From Ruminobacter sp. (GTDB taxonomy: Bacteria > Pseudomonadota > Gammaproteobacteria > Enterobacterales > Succinivibrionaceae), in contig JAGAYS010000044.1 in NCBI GenBank assembly GCA_017940385.1, positions 1 to 64,000 of the forward strand: 64,000 nt of DNA, written 5' to 3'. Shown here piece after piece: positions 46,955 to 56,161 of the stretch (positions within the stretch are counted from its first letter, which is position 1; each line of letters begins with the position of its first letter). The position numbers were made by a program, and so were the translations under genes. A model generated the notes under the pieces. That model did not search any database. It saw nothing but the letters and a program-made list of their open reading frames with translations, and was not told where the DNA came from.

Positions 46955-47893
46955 TTATTCTCCTTTTCGATCCTCTCTGCGTACCGCACTGATGAGATGA
47001 ATGTTGTCGAATGCATGAAGCCCATCACTTCTGTCTCTGAAATAATGGTGTTCTATGGCTTTCGGAGACAGATGATTAACGACTTCAAATCCGGCGCTGT
47101 TCAAAGCCTGTCTGATTTCGGAAAGTCTGAACCCGTGAACCATCGGTTCACCGAAACTCTGCGTTATTCTGGCTAATATTCTTGTCCTTTCCGATGCATT
47201 TTTGGTGAGTGTAGTCTCATCCGGGAAATCAAAAACCACCAAATCCCCGTCATGTGCAATGGAACTCAGAGTCTTCAATGTCTCCGTAAAAGTCGGTAAG
47301 GAAAGGTAGTATGAAACACCCAGAATACTGAAAACCGTAGGCACTCCGTCAGCGAAATCCTGAGCATACAGTTTTTCCGGAAGATGATCCCTTGCAAAAT
47401 CGACCGGAACGAACCGAACACCTCGCGGGATACACCAGCTTAGCTCCCTGATTCTGTCGAGCTTAAACCTCTGTGTATCAGGATGATCCACCTCAAACAC
47501 CGATATGGAATCATTTGCATTTCGAAAAGAAAATGTATCCATACCAGCTCCCAATATCACATACTGAATCCGGCCATTATGTCTTCTTGTAAAACGATTA
47601 ATGATCCTTTCCGTAAAATCTATTCTTATAAGAGGAATAGGCGCTATATAATCAGCAAGATTGCCTGAAAACTTTTCTTTTGAAAAACCTCCGTAGGTTT
47701 TCAGGTCCACGGCATTCCCTGAATCTCCGGTTGGAATGTCCGCTATAACTCCGGCTATCTCGTTATATCCGTCAAATCCCATCAAATCAAAAGCAAGGTA
47801 ATCGTCAAAGATTTTTTCTTTTGAAAAATTAGAATGATAGGCCCTGGCAAATGCGCACAGCTTTGCCGTTGTACTCTCCTGTTTAGTTATCAT
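46955..47893 (-). CDS. SAM-dependent methyltransferase of the leucine carboxyl methyltransferase (LCM/PPM) family
   Basis: A 312-residue class I methyltransferase. QYVILGAGMDTFSFRN is the SAM-binding loop, followed by the acidic residue of VFEVDHPDTQRFK, a pair typical of LCM-type bacterial methyltransferases; the N-terminus LCAFARAYHSNFSKEKIFDDYLAFDLMG fits the same family. The substrate is unknown. It is the first gene of a tight run with luxS (two-base gap), mccB and mccA. In Bacillus the equivalent operon starts with a different methyltransferase, YrrT, so a methyltransferase that supplies S-adenosylhomocysteine seems to be a recurring part. CGGGA is a few bases upstream of the ATG. 124 bases separate it from cysK. 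Confidence 0.85.
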   Translation of the reverse strand: MITKQESTTAKLCAFARAYHSNFSKEKIFDDYLAFDLMGFDGYNEIAGVIADIPTGDSGNAVDLKTYGGFSKEKFSGNLADYIAPIPLIRIDFTERIINRFTRRHNGRIQYVILGAGMDTFSFRNANDSISVFEVDHPDTQRFKLDRIRELSWCIPRGVRFVPVDFARDHLPEKLYAQDFADGVPTVFSILGVSYYLSLPTFTETLKTLSSIAHDGDLVVFDFPDETTLTKNASERTRILARITQSFGEPMVHGFRLSEIRQALNSAGFEVVNHLSPKAIEHHYFRDRSDGLHAFDNIHLISAVRREDRKGE

Positions 47894-48017
47894 TGATATT
47901 CCCGTTATTATCAGTTGATTAAAATTGTCTGCCTTATTTACTTAAACATCTGATACAGGGAATACGTGTTGACTTCTGATACAAATGCATGGGGATTAAT
48001 TTCATATGCTTTACCGC

Positions 48018-48974
48018 CTAACCTAAAAAAAGAGGTGTTGAAAGATATCGGTCACCATCGTCCGGGAAAAGGACCACAATGTTTTTACCGGCATTTTCCA
48101 CCCTGGAAGCTACGACAGACGCAGCCTTAAGAGCAGCCCCTGATGAAATACCGGCCAGAATCCCCTCATTGCGGGCCAGCTGTTTACCGTACTCATACGC
48201 ATCCTCATTGGTAACGGTAATGATTTCATCATAGACGGCGGTATCAAGAGTGAACGGAATAAATCCCGGACCGATCCCCTGAATCTTATGAGACCCGGAC
48301 TTTCCTTCAGACAACACCGGTGATCCGGCAGGTTCAACACCTATGATGCGTATATCAGGATTTCTTTCCTTAAGGTATCTGCCAACCCCGGTAATGGTTC
48401 CGCCCGTACCGATTCCGGCGATGAATATATCCACCTTTCCGTCTGTATCATCCCAAATTTCTGGGCCGGTTGAATCATAATGAGCCTGAGGATTAGCCTG
48501 ATTGTTAAACTGTCCTGGAATAAAACTGCCGGGAATTTCTTTTGCGAGTTCTTCCGCTCTGGCTATTGCGCCGCGCATACCCTTGGCACCTTCGGTAAGT
48601 TCAAGTTCGGCACCATAAGCCTTCAACAGATTTCGACGCTCCACGCTCATGGTATCAGGCATGGTAATGATCACCCTGTACCCTCTTGCCGCGGCAACAT
48701 ATGCAAGACCGACACCCGTATTACCGGAAGTAGGTTCAATAATAACCGAGTCTTTGGTTAACAGTCCTCTGTCCTCCGCATCCTGAATCATGGATACGGC
48801 AATTCTGTCCTTAACGCTGCCTGCCGGATTAAACAGTTCAAGCTTTGCCAGAATTTTTCCGTTGAATCCGATTATTCTGGCCGTATTTCCCAACTCAACC
48901 AGAGGAGTATGGCCTATTAAATCCGTAATTTTCCTGTATATTCTGCTCATTTTCTTCAATGGTTCCTTAAACAT
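48018..48974 (-). CDS. cysK: Cysteine synthase (O-acetylserine sulfhydrylase)
   Basis: A 318-residue PLP enzyme that makes cysteine from O-acetylserine and sulfide. The PLP lysine lies in [15 protein letters not shown], the substrate loop is [14 protein letters not shown], the phosphate-binding loop [13 protein letters not shown], and SSGAALKAA is near the end, with [20 protein letters not shown] matching CysK. The start at 48974 has AGGTAAGAT upstream; an ATG at 48950 aligns better with the E. coli start and is an alternative. It is divergent from the ABC transporter genes beginning at 49311 and may be the first gene of the methyltransferase-luxS-mccB-mccA group, since no terminator is seen in the 124 bases between. 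Confidence 0.93.
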   Translation of the reverse strand: MFKEPLKKMSRIYRKITDLIGHTPLVELGNTARIIGFNGKILAKLELFNPAGSVKDRIAVSMIQDAEDRGLLTKDSVIIEPTSGNTGVGLAYVAAARGYRVIITMPDTMSVERRNLLKAYGAELELTEGAKGMRGAIARAEELAKEIPGSFIPGQFNNQANPQAHYDSTGPEIWDDTDGKVDIFIAGIGTGGTITGVGRYLKERNPDIRIIGVEPAGSPVLSEGKSGSHKIQGIGPGFIPFTLDTAVYDEIITVTNEDAYEYGKQLARNEGILAGISSGAALKAASVVASRVENAGKNIVVLFPDDGDRYLSTPLFLG

Positions 48975-49310
48975 ATCTTACCTATTTGAATACTAGGTAT
49001 TTAAACACCTTATTTGAATACAGTCAAGCATGTTTTCACGCATTTTTAAATTACGGTTCAATAAAATCAAATAAGAATTTCTGTATTTTTCTCTTGTTAA
49101 GATGTCGATAAAGAATTATCATATACACGTTTCTTATATTTCCTATCTGTAAAGTATGTTTTATAATACGCTAACGGAACCCCGTGGCATCGACAAAAAA
49201 ACACACCGTTCCGTCAAAGACAGATACTGATAAACGGAAATAATCTGCGGGAAACAGAAAAAACATTTATATAAATAAGACACATAACTTAAACAAACGG
49301 AGAAACAGAT
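48975..49310. promoter_or_regulatory. Divergent control region cysK / ABC transporter with a direct repeat
   Basis: No gene in these 336 bases. Two copies of TATTTGAATAC (48983-48993 and 49011-49021), 28 bases apart, lie just upstream of the cysK start, where they would overlap a cysK promoter; an ATACC-like word adjoins each. This may be a sulfur regulator site, but no known operator (CysB, CymR) is matched with certainty. Confidence 0.45.
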
Positions 49311-50402
49311 ATGCTTGGTAAGATAGCCAAACCTCTTTTATTAAGTGCATGCATTGCACTTAGTCTAGCCTCACCTGTAACGGCTTTCGCAGAACAGGAA
49401 AACCATGAACAGCTTGGTCATTCGATAAAGGAACAGATTCCGTTTTCTCTCGGATATCTGACTACCACCAGTCATCTGCTGGCATTTATTGCCAAGGAAG
49501 AAGGTTATTTTTCCGAAGAGGGACTGGATGTTGAACTGATTCCTTTTGCAAGTGCGGGTGAACTTGCTACCGGACTTGAAGTCGGTAAGTTAAACGTTGC
49601 CCTCATCGGCTCTGTTCCGTCAATCACCTTCCAGAGCAATGGCCATGATTTGACCATTTTTGGTGGAGCGATGACAAACGGCCACGGCTACGTTATTAAG
49701 CCTGAATTTGTACCTGCTGATCGCGAACCTACCATAGAGGATCTCAAAGGCAGAAACGTTGCATCAGTTAAGAACAGTATTCAGGATCTTGAGCTTCTGA
49801 TTCTTCTTAAGAAGCACAATCTGGAAATCGGTGAAGGACCTGATAAGGTAAACATCGTTTACTTCAACAGCCAGAAAGACGCCTTTGCTTCAATGCAGGG
49901 TAAGGAAATAGACGCGGTTTCATTCTTTCCTCCGTTCTCATCAATTGCACAGGCCAATGGTTACAGGGTAATTTTCCACTGCAAGGATGTAGAGGACTTC
50001 CACAATCAGCCATGCTGCAGACAGGTTGCCGAATCCTCAGCCATCAATGAAAGAAAGGATGATTACATTCACTTCGAAAGAGCTTTTATCAAGGCATACA
50101 TTTTCTACAAGACTAATCATGAACAGACAATTCAGGATGTAAAGAAGTACGTAAATCTTGCACCGGAAACTCTTGATTTTGAAATTTACGGCGGCTTCAC
50201 AAGTAACCATCCGGATCCGGACAAGAAGGCCACCTCAGAGCTCAAGAAACAGGTTGTGGATGCCGGATATGCCAACGACTACGACATAGAAAAGCTCTAC
50301 AACACATCCATTTACGAGCAGGCTCTAGCCTCACTCATTAAGGAAAATCCTGATGATCCTATTCTTAAGGATCTGCAGGAACACTTTAATAAATTCCAGT
50401 AA
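49311..50402 (+). CDS. ABC transporter substrate-binding protein, NitT/TauT/SsuA type
   Basis: A 363-residue periplasmic binding protein with a signal peptide (PLLLSACIALSLASPVTAFA). The mature part has the NMT1/SsuA features FSLGYLTTTSHLLAFIAKEEGYFSEEGLDVELIPFASAGELATGLEVGKLNVALIG (given here as landmarks, not as one motif), then IEDLKGRNVASV and the SMQGKEIDAVSFFPPFSSIAQANGY lobe. An unusual QPCCRQV stretch carries a Cys pair. The ligand may be a sulfonate, nitrate, taurine or thiamine precursor; the divergent cysteine genes favour a sulfur compound. GGAG lies eight bases before the ATG. The ATPase and permease genes follow. Confidence 0.86.
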   Translation: MLGKIAKPLLLSACIALSLASPVTAFAEQENHEQLGHSIKEQIPFSLGYLTTTSHLLAFIAKEEGYFSEEGLDVELIPFASAGELATGLEVGKLNVALIGSVPSITFQSNGHDLTIFGGAMTNGHGYVIKPEFVPADREPTIEDLKGRNVASVKNSIQDLELLILLKKHNLEIGEGPDKVNIVYFNSQKDAFASMQGKEIDAVSFFPPFSSIAQANGYRVIFHCKDVEDFHNQPCCRQVAESSAINERKDDYIHFERAFIKAYIFYKTNHEQTIQDVKKYVNLAPETLDFEIYGGFTSNHPDPDKKATSELKKQVVDAGYANDYDIEKLYNTSIYEQALASLIKENPDDPILKDLQEHFNKFQ

Positions 50403-50429
50403 GAGTCAGGCATCCCCTGCTCGAAATGA

Positions 50430-50470
50430 GGGCACGGACATTCCGAGATTTATTCATGACATCCGTGCCC
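50430..50470 (+). repeat. Intercistronic hairpin between binding-protein and ATPase genes
   Basis: GGGCACGGA and TCCGTGCCC arms (9 bp perfect) enclose 23 bases. No T-run follows, and the downstream gene is in the same operon, so it more likely protects or attenuates than terminates, giving more binding protein than ATPase mRNA. Confidence 0.6.
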
Positions 50471-50484
50471 CCGGAGAACAAAAA

Positions 50485-51306
50485 ATGACAAACAACAATA
50501 AGAAAATCGAGATAAACAACATCAGCCTGACGTATGAAGGATCCGGAACAGTGTTTCAGGCACTTAAAGACGTATCACTTACCATAAATGACGGTGAGTT
50601 CGTTAGCATTATAGGTTCTTCCGGCTGTGGAAAAAGTACCCTGCTCAGCATTCTTGAAGGATTACGTACACCTTCCGCCGGAGAAGTGCTGATTGATGGG
50701 AAAAAGGTCGAAGGCACAGGTCGGGATCGCGGAGTGGTCTTTCAGCAGTATGCCCTGTTTCCATGGATGACAGCCGAAAAGAACATATCATTCGGAATAA
50801 AACAGGTAAAACCAGAATTATCAAAAAAAGAAAGACTTGAACTTTCAAATCAGTTTCTGTCCAAAGTTGGTCTGTCAGGAGCAAAGGACAAGTATCCAAG
50901 AGACCTTTCAGGCGGCATGCAGCAGCGAGTGGCAATTGCCCGAGCACTGGCCATGGATACTGACATTCTTCTGATGGATGAACCTTTCGGTGCAGTTGAC
51001 GCCAAAACCAGAGTAATTCTGCAGGAACTGCTGCTGCATCTTTGGGAAGGTGATGGCACCAGCCGAAAAAAAACCGTGGTATTCGTTACCCACGACATTG
51101 ATGAGGCAATCCTCCTGTCTGACCGCATCATCATGATGAGGGCAAATCCGGGACGTGTCTATCAGGAAATTCCGGTAAATCTGGAACGTCCGCGTTCACG
51201 CTCAGAGCTTGTAAAAAGCCGCGAATACTCTGCCGTAAGAAATGAAATAATGTCACTCTTCTTCGGAGACATCAAGGATCAGATTGATCAGGAGGCTGTT
51301 ATCTGA
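50485..51306 (+). CDS. ABC transporter ATP-binding protein (SsuB/TauB type)
   Basis: A 273-residue ATPase. Walker A is GSSGCGKST (residues 44-52), the Q-loop VFQQYALFPWMTAEKN, signature LSGGMQQRVAIARALAMD, Walker B ILLMDEPFGAVDAKTR and the H-loop VFVTHDIDEAI. DEPFGAVDAKTR and LFPWMTA are characteristic of the nitrate/sulfonate/taurine group. The ATG at 50485 has GGAG eight bases before it. The stop codon overlaps the permease ATG (TGATG). Confidence 0.92.
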   Translation: MTNNNKKIEINNISLTYEGSGTVFQALKDVSLTINDGEFVSIIGSSGCGKSTLLSILEGLRTPSAGEVLIDGKKVEGTGRDRGVVFQQYALFPWMTAEKNISFGIKQVKPELSKKERLELSNQFLSKVGLSGAKDKYPRDLSGGMQQRVAIARALAMDTDILLMDEPFGAVDAKTRVILQELLLHLWEGDGTSRKKTVVFVTHDIDEAILLSDRIIMMRANPGRVYQEIPVNLERPRSRSELVKSREYSAVRNEIMSLFFGDIKDQIDQEAVI

Positions 51307-52226
51307 TGACCATAAAAGAACGTTTTTTAAGATATGCTCATCTTCTGTTTATAATTTTCGTGCTGGCTGAACTTTTTCTGCCTGACGGAACCAGAAGGGC
51401 TCCGCTGATAAACTATGCTATTGGTTTTGCATCCGTCATCGAAATCATGCTTTTGACCGTATCCGCCCTGTCCGGATGCAGAAAAAAAATTGTAATGTTT
51501 ACCGACCTGGGAATAGTTATATTCACTGTTCTCCTCGTTTGGGAACTGATGACAACAAAGTTCAATCTGGTAAAACCAATACTGTTCCCGCCACTAGGCG
51601 TGCTGGTACATCAGTTTATAGAAGACATTCCGGAAATTGCCAACAACATAGTTTCCTCACTGGGTATCATTATTCAGGGATATGTACTCGGACTTATCGG
51701 CATACCTGTTGGCCTTTTCCTGGCAACGGATAAAAGAATTTCATCCATTTCAGGTCATATTGCCGGTTTTCTTGGTGCCATTCCGCCAATTGTGTACATA
51801 CCTTACGGCATTGCACTGCTCCCAACTTTTAGATCCGTTTCAGTGCTGGTTATTTTCCTTGCGACGTTCTGGCCTGTTCTCATGGGAACAATAAGCGGAG
51901 TAAACCATGTTGACAAGAGACTTCTGGACTCGGCAAAAGTACTTAACCTCAGCAGAACAAGCACCATTTTCCACGTCGTGCTTCCTGCATCGCTGACTCA
52001 GATCTTTGTAGGAGCAAATCTTGGTCTATGCATATCGTTTATTCTTCTGACCTCAGCTGAAATGATTGGAGCGAGGGCTGGACTGGGTTTCTATGTAAAG
52101 AATTACTCCGATCTTGGAGATTACACCAGAACAATAGTCGGCATTATAATAATCGGCGTTGTGGTTGTTGCATCTACCTGGGCCGTGAGCCTGATTCAGA
52201 AAAGACTGTTAAGATGGCAGTCATAG
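51306..52226 (+). CDS. ABC transporter permease (SsuC/TauC type)
   Basis: A 306-residue membrane protein with two N-terminal hydrophobic segments before the permease core, then about five to six helices. The EAA-like coupling loop is NHVDKRLLDSAKVLNLSRTSTIFHVVLPASLTQI, as in the BPD_transp_1 family. LTSAEMIGARAGLGFYVKNYSDLGDYTRTIVGI is the typical late region. It completes the three-gene transporter that starts at 49311 and is followed by a terminator 44 bases on. Confidence 0.9.
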   Translation: MTIKERFLRYAHLLFIIFVLAELFLPDGTRRAPLINYAIGFASVIEIMLLTVSALSGCRKKIVMFTDLGIVIFTVLLVWELMTTKFNLVKPILFPPLGVLVHQFIEDIPEIANNIVSSLGIIIQGYVLGLIGIPVGLFLATDKRISSISGHIAGFLGAIPPIVYIPYGIALLPTFRSVSVLVIFLATFWPVLMGTISGVNHVDKRLLDSAKVLNLSRTSTIFHVVLPASLTQIFVGANLGLCISFILLTSAEMIGARAGLGFYVKNYSDLGDYTRTIVGIIIIGVVVVASTWAVSLIQKRLLRWQS

Positions 52227-52269
52227 CATCTCACGCCTCTCTTTGAAAGATGCTTCCATCAGAAAAAAT

Positions 52270-52306
52270 GGAGCCGTCACGGGTGTATAAAACCGGTGAC
52301 GGCTCC
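52270..52306 (+). terminator. Terminator after the ABC transporter operon
   Basis: Arms GGAGCCGTCAC and GTGACGGCTCC (11 bp perfect) around a 15-base loop, followed by TTCTGTATTCTTT. Confidence 0.8.
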
Positions 52307-52418
52307 TTCTGTATTCTTTAGAAAATTGCGGTACATTCAGACGAATACCGCTGCCGGCATCCCAAAAACTTCAAAATTCCAGATAAAAAAATACTGTTTG
52401 GCAGATTAAAGTGTTTCG

Positions 52419-53105
52419 TTAAGCGCGATTATCCTGTTTCAGAGTGTTCAGAAACAGCGAAAAAACCCCGCTGGAATAAATATAATAACCGCAGAGCTCA
52501 AGTGATTCCTCAACGAATCTTTTGTAGATGTAGTATTCACTCCTTTCAGCCCCGGTAAAAGCCCAAAGCTGATTCATTCCCATAACACGGGAGAGTATCA
52601 GAACCATTAACATTCCGTAGAAAATGGCACCGAATCCGTCTGAGAAAATTATTTCCTTCATGGAATTAAGGGTTCTTCTCAATCCTGCCAGAATCAGAGT
52701 CTTGTGAAAGGCAAAGATCACAATGCAGACAACGATAATCTTCCACAGGTGAACCGCAATGCTGTCAAAAAAGAAATCCAGTTCCCTTACCAGCATGCAC
52801 AGAGTGAAGCAGCCGGCAAGAACAGCCACCTCCTTCAGCTTAGTGTTTTTTCTGGCGATAAGAAAAAACAGTGCGGCATCAACCGCAAGCAGAAACTCCT
52901 GAAGAATTTCAGTAAGCGAATATTCCACAGAGCCAATTGCTCCTACCAGCCTGTAGTTAAGCAAGAAGGTAGACAGGCATACAAGCATGCCAAGCCCCGT
53001 AAGGATAAATCTGCCGAAAGTATCCAGCAGAACATGAGCGGATTCGGTATACGATGAATCCTGCATACTGTGTGAGTTCACACCGTTATTCACTGCAATG
53101 GTCAT
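52419..53105 (-). CDS. Polytopic membrane protein of unknown function
   Basis: A 228-residue protein with about five hydrophobic segments (near residues 31-48, 64-84, 92-109, 119-138 and 159-175) and a cytoplasmic-looking charged C-terminus that ends FVEESLELCGYYIYSSGVFSLFLNTLKQ. RELDFFFDS and EESLELCGY are conserved-looking acidic motifs of a membrane family I cannot name. No signal of transport ATPase or sensor domains. It lies alone, convergent with the ABC transporter operon. Confidence 0.7.
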   Translation of the reverse strand: MTIAVNNGVNSHSMQDSSYTESAHVLLDTFGRFILTGLGMLVCLSTFLLNYRLVGAIGSVEYSLTEILQEFLLAVDAALFFLIARKNTKLKEVAVLAGCFTLCMLVRELDFFFDSIAVHLWKIIVVCIVIFAFHKTLILAGLRRTLNSMKEIIFSDGFGAIFYGMLMVLILSRVMGMNQLWAFTGAERSEYYIYKRFVEESLELCGYYIYSSGVFSLFLNTLKQDNRA

Positions 53106-53563
53106 TTTCAGAAATAATTATAATTAGATATAAATATTATGATAAAACTAAAGTCGTATATATATATCATACAAAAGTGACATACACTACATAAATCGCA
53201 ATTTTGCCGGATTATATCACGATTAAATAATCTATGTAATTAAAATGTTATCATAAAGTTTACTAATCAGTATTAATAACTGAACCGTGTCCACACCCGA
53301 ATTTAGTGTTTTCTGATTCTCAACCGAACCTTTTTAGATAATGAATACGTGGAAGTGAGGTCATTGACCAATAACCATTTCAAATCAGGCTCCTCAGACA
53401 TACGGTATGCGGTTACGCAAAATCTGCACCGGATATGAACACCGTACCGTTTCCATGCATGTCTTCCTCAACTTGCACTTGTTTTGCCGCGCACGGTATT
53501 TGCAGGACAGTTACAGGGCTTTAGCCGCCACAAGTGACATTTACGAGCCACACTGACACACAC
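53106..53563. other. Intergenic region, no gene seen
   Basis: About 460 bases between the start of the membrane protein gene and the end of the aminotransferase operon. The first part is AT-rich and presumably the promoter of the membrane protein gene; I see no ORF with coding character. Confidence 0.5.
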
Positions 53564-53593
53564 AAAAAAAACGCACGAAGCTGAATTCGTGCG
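53564..53593 (-). terminator. Terminator of the oxidoreductase/PaaK/aminotransferase operon
   Basis: Arms CGCACGAA and TTCGTGCG around GCTGAA; on the minus strand the stem is followed by T8. It lies about 40 bases past the aminotransferase stop. Confidence 0.88.
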
Positions 53594-53632
53594 AAAAATA
53601 AAGAAAAACAGAAAAGAGTGATAATTAATTAT

Positions 53633-54802
53633 TTAATGTTTTAATAATTTTTCCCTGACGGTTTTCAATCTGTCCAGAGCCTCAAGCAGTGTCTCGTCCC
53701 TCTTTGCAAAATGAAGACGTATGTAGTTCTTTACAGAACCGTTCTTAAAGAAACTGGAGCCGGGAACTGCGCCGACACCGACAACGGACGCCAAATCCTC
53801 ACAGAATTTAAGATCATCGTCATAACCGAACTCAGAAATATCCACAAGAACATAATATGCTCCCTGAGGCACGGTATGCCGCAGACCAATCCTGTCAAGC
53901 CCGTTTACGAACAGTTTCCTCTTTCTGAGGTATTCGTTCTGAAGACTCTTGTAATATTCTTCTCCGAACTTTAGAGCGGTTACGGCTGCTTCCTGCAGCG
54001 GGGCTGCCGCTCCAACCGTCAGAAAGTCATGTACCTTGCGTGCGTAATCTATAATCCGCTTGGGAGCAATTATGTACCCAAGTCTCCATCCCGTAACGGA
54101 ATATGTCTTTGAGAGAGAGCCGCATGATATGGTTCTGTCCCACATTCCCGGAAGTGAAGACATGTAGGTATGCACGTTAGGCGGGAACACTATGTGTTCA
54201 TACACCTCATCAGTAATGACAAAAACATCGTACTTCACCGCTAAATCAGCGATGTACTGAAGCTCATCCCTTGTAAACACCTTACCGCACGGATTTGACG
54301 GATTACACAGTATCAGAGCCTTCGGTTTCAGCGCAAAGGCTCTCTCAAGTTCCTCCATGTTAAATCCGAACTCAGGAGGGTTTAAATTTACAAAAACAGG
54401 CTCAGCACCTGAAAGGATGGCGTCGGCAGCATAATTCTCGTAAAAAGGAGAAAAAACGATTACCCTGTCACCAGGATTGGTTACCGTGAGCATTGCGGCC
54501 ATCATGGCTTCAGTACTTCCTGAGGTAACCACGATTTCACCTTCCGGATCTATGTCGCGTCCTATCAGTTTGGATTGTTTTGCAGCCAGAGCTTCCCTGA
54601 AATTTCTGGCGCCCCAGGTTATGGAATACTGGTGAAATCCCTCGTATGCCACCTGTGAAAGCCTGTCCATAAGTTCCTTCGGAGGATCAAAATCAGGGAA
54701 CCCCTGTGACAGGTTAACGGCACCATATTTCTGACAAATTCTTGTCATTCTTCGAATAACGGAATCCGTAAAGGTTCCGCATCTTGCGGAAAGCTCAGCC
54801 AT
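53633..54802 (-). CDS. PLP-dependent aminotransferase, class I/II
   Basis: A 389-residue fold-type I aminotransferase. NLSQGFPDFDPPKEL, TSGSTEAMMAAML, NPSNPCGKVF, VITDEVYEH and the PLP lysine Lys232 in SLSKTYSVTGWRLGY are in order, followed by the substrate Arg in NYIRLHFA. The subgroup resembles broad-specificity kynurenine/glutamine/aromatic-type aminotransferases. It is the last gene of the operon, 12 bases after the PaaK-like gene, which suggests it acts on the 2-oxo acid handled by the ferredoxin oxidoreductase. Substrate is not predictable from sequence. Confidence 0.88.
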   Translation of the reverse strand: MAELSARCGTFTDSVIRRMTRICQKYGAVNLSQGFPDFDPPKELMDRLSQVAYEGFHQYSITWGARNFREALAAKQSKLIGRDIDPEGEIVVTSGSTEAMMAAMLTVTNPGDRVIVFSPFYENYAADAILSGAEPVFVNLNPPEFGFNMEELERAFALKPKALILCNPSNPCGKVFTRDELQYIADLAVKYDVFVITDEVYEHIVFPPNVHTYMSSLPGMWDRTISCGSLSKTYSVTGWRLGYIIAPKRIIDYARKVHDFLTVGAAAPLQEAAVTALKFGEEYYKSLQNEYLRKRKLFVNGLDRIGLRHTVPQGAYYVLVDISEFGYDDDLKFCEDLASVVGVGAVPGSSFFKNGSVKNYIRLHFAKRDETLLEALDRLKTVREKLLKH

Positions 54803-54814
54803 TTGTCATATCTC

Positions 54815-56158
54815 CTAAATATTGTAGGTCAGGTTACGTTCGTCGATAATACGCTTAGATTTGTGTTCTGAGCGGGTGTTCAGACCTCCGTCTGGATGAA
54901 CAACCACTGCATAAGGCTTAACACCGACTCTGGCCTTGATTGCGGTTGAAACTCTTGCAGCCAGTTCTTCATCAGTCTCATTATTGTCAGCGTTCTTTTC
55001 AACTTCAACGTTGTACTTGCAGGTTAAATCCTTCTCATAAATTCTGACGAGGTACTCACCGGTAATGCCCTTGATTCCGCGAATTACAGCTTCAATGTCA
55101 CTAGGGAATACGTTAACCGCAGATACGATGAACATGTCGTCCTTACGGCCGAGGATGTGTATTCTGCCATGTGTTCTGCCGCAAGAGCAAGGAGTCTGGT
55201 CAATTCGGCCGATATCACCGGTTCTGAATCTTATCATCGGTCTGGCCTTCTTGCGCAATGTGGTGTAAACGAGTTCACCCACCTCGCCGTTAGGAATTAC
55301 CTCACCGGTATGGATATCCACTGTTTCCACATAAATCTGGTCTTCTGCAATATGCAGACCGTCCTTGGCATCACACATTGCCGCACACGCACCGTAAATA
55401 TCTGAAAGGCCATAGAAATCGTAAACTTTAGCGCCCCACAAATCTTCAATTGCCTTTCTGGTAGTATCAATTGAACCGCCCATTTCACCGGCAACGATAA
55501 TGGTTCTGATTGAAAGATCCTTCTTCGGATCTATGCCGTTCTTTTTGGCGGTTTCGCCAAGGTACCAGGCATATGAAGGGCTGGTCCATATAATGGTCGG
55601 CTGATAAGTCTTAAGTACAAAGAGAAGTCTTTCGCTCGGAAGGGTACCGCCCCAGATACATAACGCTCCGAGATTCTGGGCTCCGATTACGTCAGGACCA
55701 CCAACGTAGAGGGAGAAGTTAAGTGCATGAATGTAACGATCCTTTGGTCTCATTCCCACCTGCCAGAACCAGCGGCTTTCAGTATCCTGAAATTCATCAA
55801 AATCCTCCTGGGTAAAAGGACTTATGGTCGGAACACCTGTAGAACCTGATGAAGATGAAATAAAGACCACTTCTTCCTCAGGTACGCAGCAGAGTTCACC
55901 AAGAAATGAGCCTACACCCTGAGTTTCACGTTCGGTCTGCTTATTAATGAACGGAAACTTTGCCAAATCAGAAAGCTCATGAATATCATCTGGACTTACG
56001 CCTGCCGCATCAAAAGAACGTTTATAATACGGAGAATTTTCATAGGAAAACTTAACTATTTCCTTTAAACGTTCCAACTGAAGCTTTTCAAGTTCAGGAC
56101 GAGGCATGGTTTCAATCTTCTCGTTCCAGTACTTTCTTTCTTCCTGTACTTTTGCCAT
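54815..56158 (-). CDS. Phenylacetate-CoA ligase family protein (PaaK-like)
   Basis: A 447-residue AMP-forming acyl-CoA ligase. The N-terminal RKYWNEKIETMPRPELEKLQLERLKEIV is a PaaK hallmark; the ATP loop is SSSSGSTGVPT (residues 101-111), YGLSDIYG is the A5-like motif, RTGDIGRI the ribose site, followed by CSCGRTHGRIHILGRKDDMFIVSAVNVFPSDIEAVI. Such enzymes consume ATP to activate phenylacetate, indoleacetate or other acids. AGAGGAG is seven bases before the ATG, three bases after the beta-subunit stop. Its place between the oxidoreductase and an aminotransferase gene points to acid activation followed by reductive carboxylation. Confidence 0.92.
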   Translation of the reverse strand: MAKVQEERKYWNEKIETMPRPELEKLQLERLKEIVKFSYENSPYYKRSFDAAGVSPDDIHELSDLAKFPFINKQTERETQGVGSFLGELCCVPEEEVVFISSSSGSTGVPTISPFTQEDFDEFQDTESRWFWQVGMRPKDRYIHALNFSLYVGGPDVIGAQNLGALCIWGGTLPSERLLFVLKTYQPTIIWTSPSYAWYLGETAKKNGIDPKKDLSIRTIIVAGEMGGSIDTTRKAIEDLWGAKVYDFYGLSDIYGACAAMCDAKDGLHIAEDQIYVETVDIHTGEVIPNGEVGELVYTTLRKKARPMIRFRTGDIGRIDQTPCSCGRTHGRIHILGRKDDMFIVSAVNVFPSDIEAVIRGIKGITGEYLVRIYEKDLTCKYNVEVEKNADNNETDEELAARVSTAIKARVGVKPYAVVVHPDGGLNTRSEHKSKRIIDERNLTYNI

Positions 56159-56161
56159 AAA

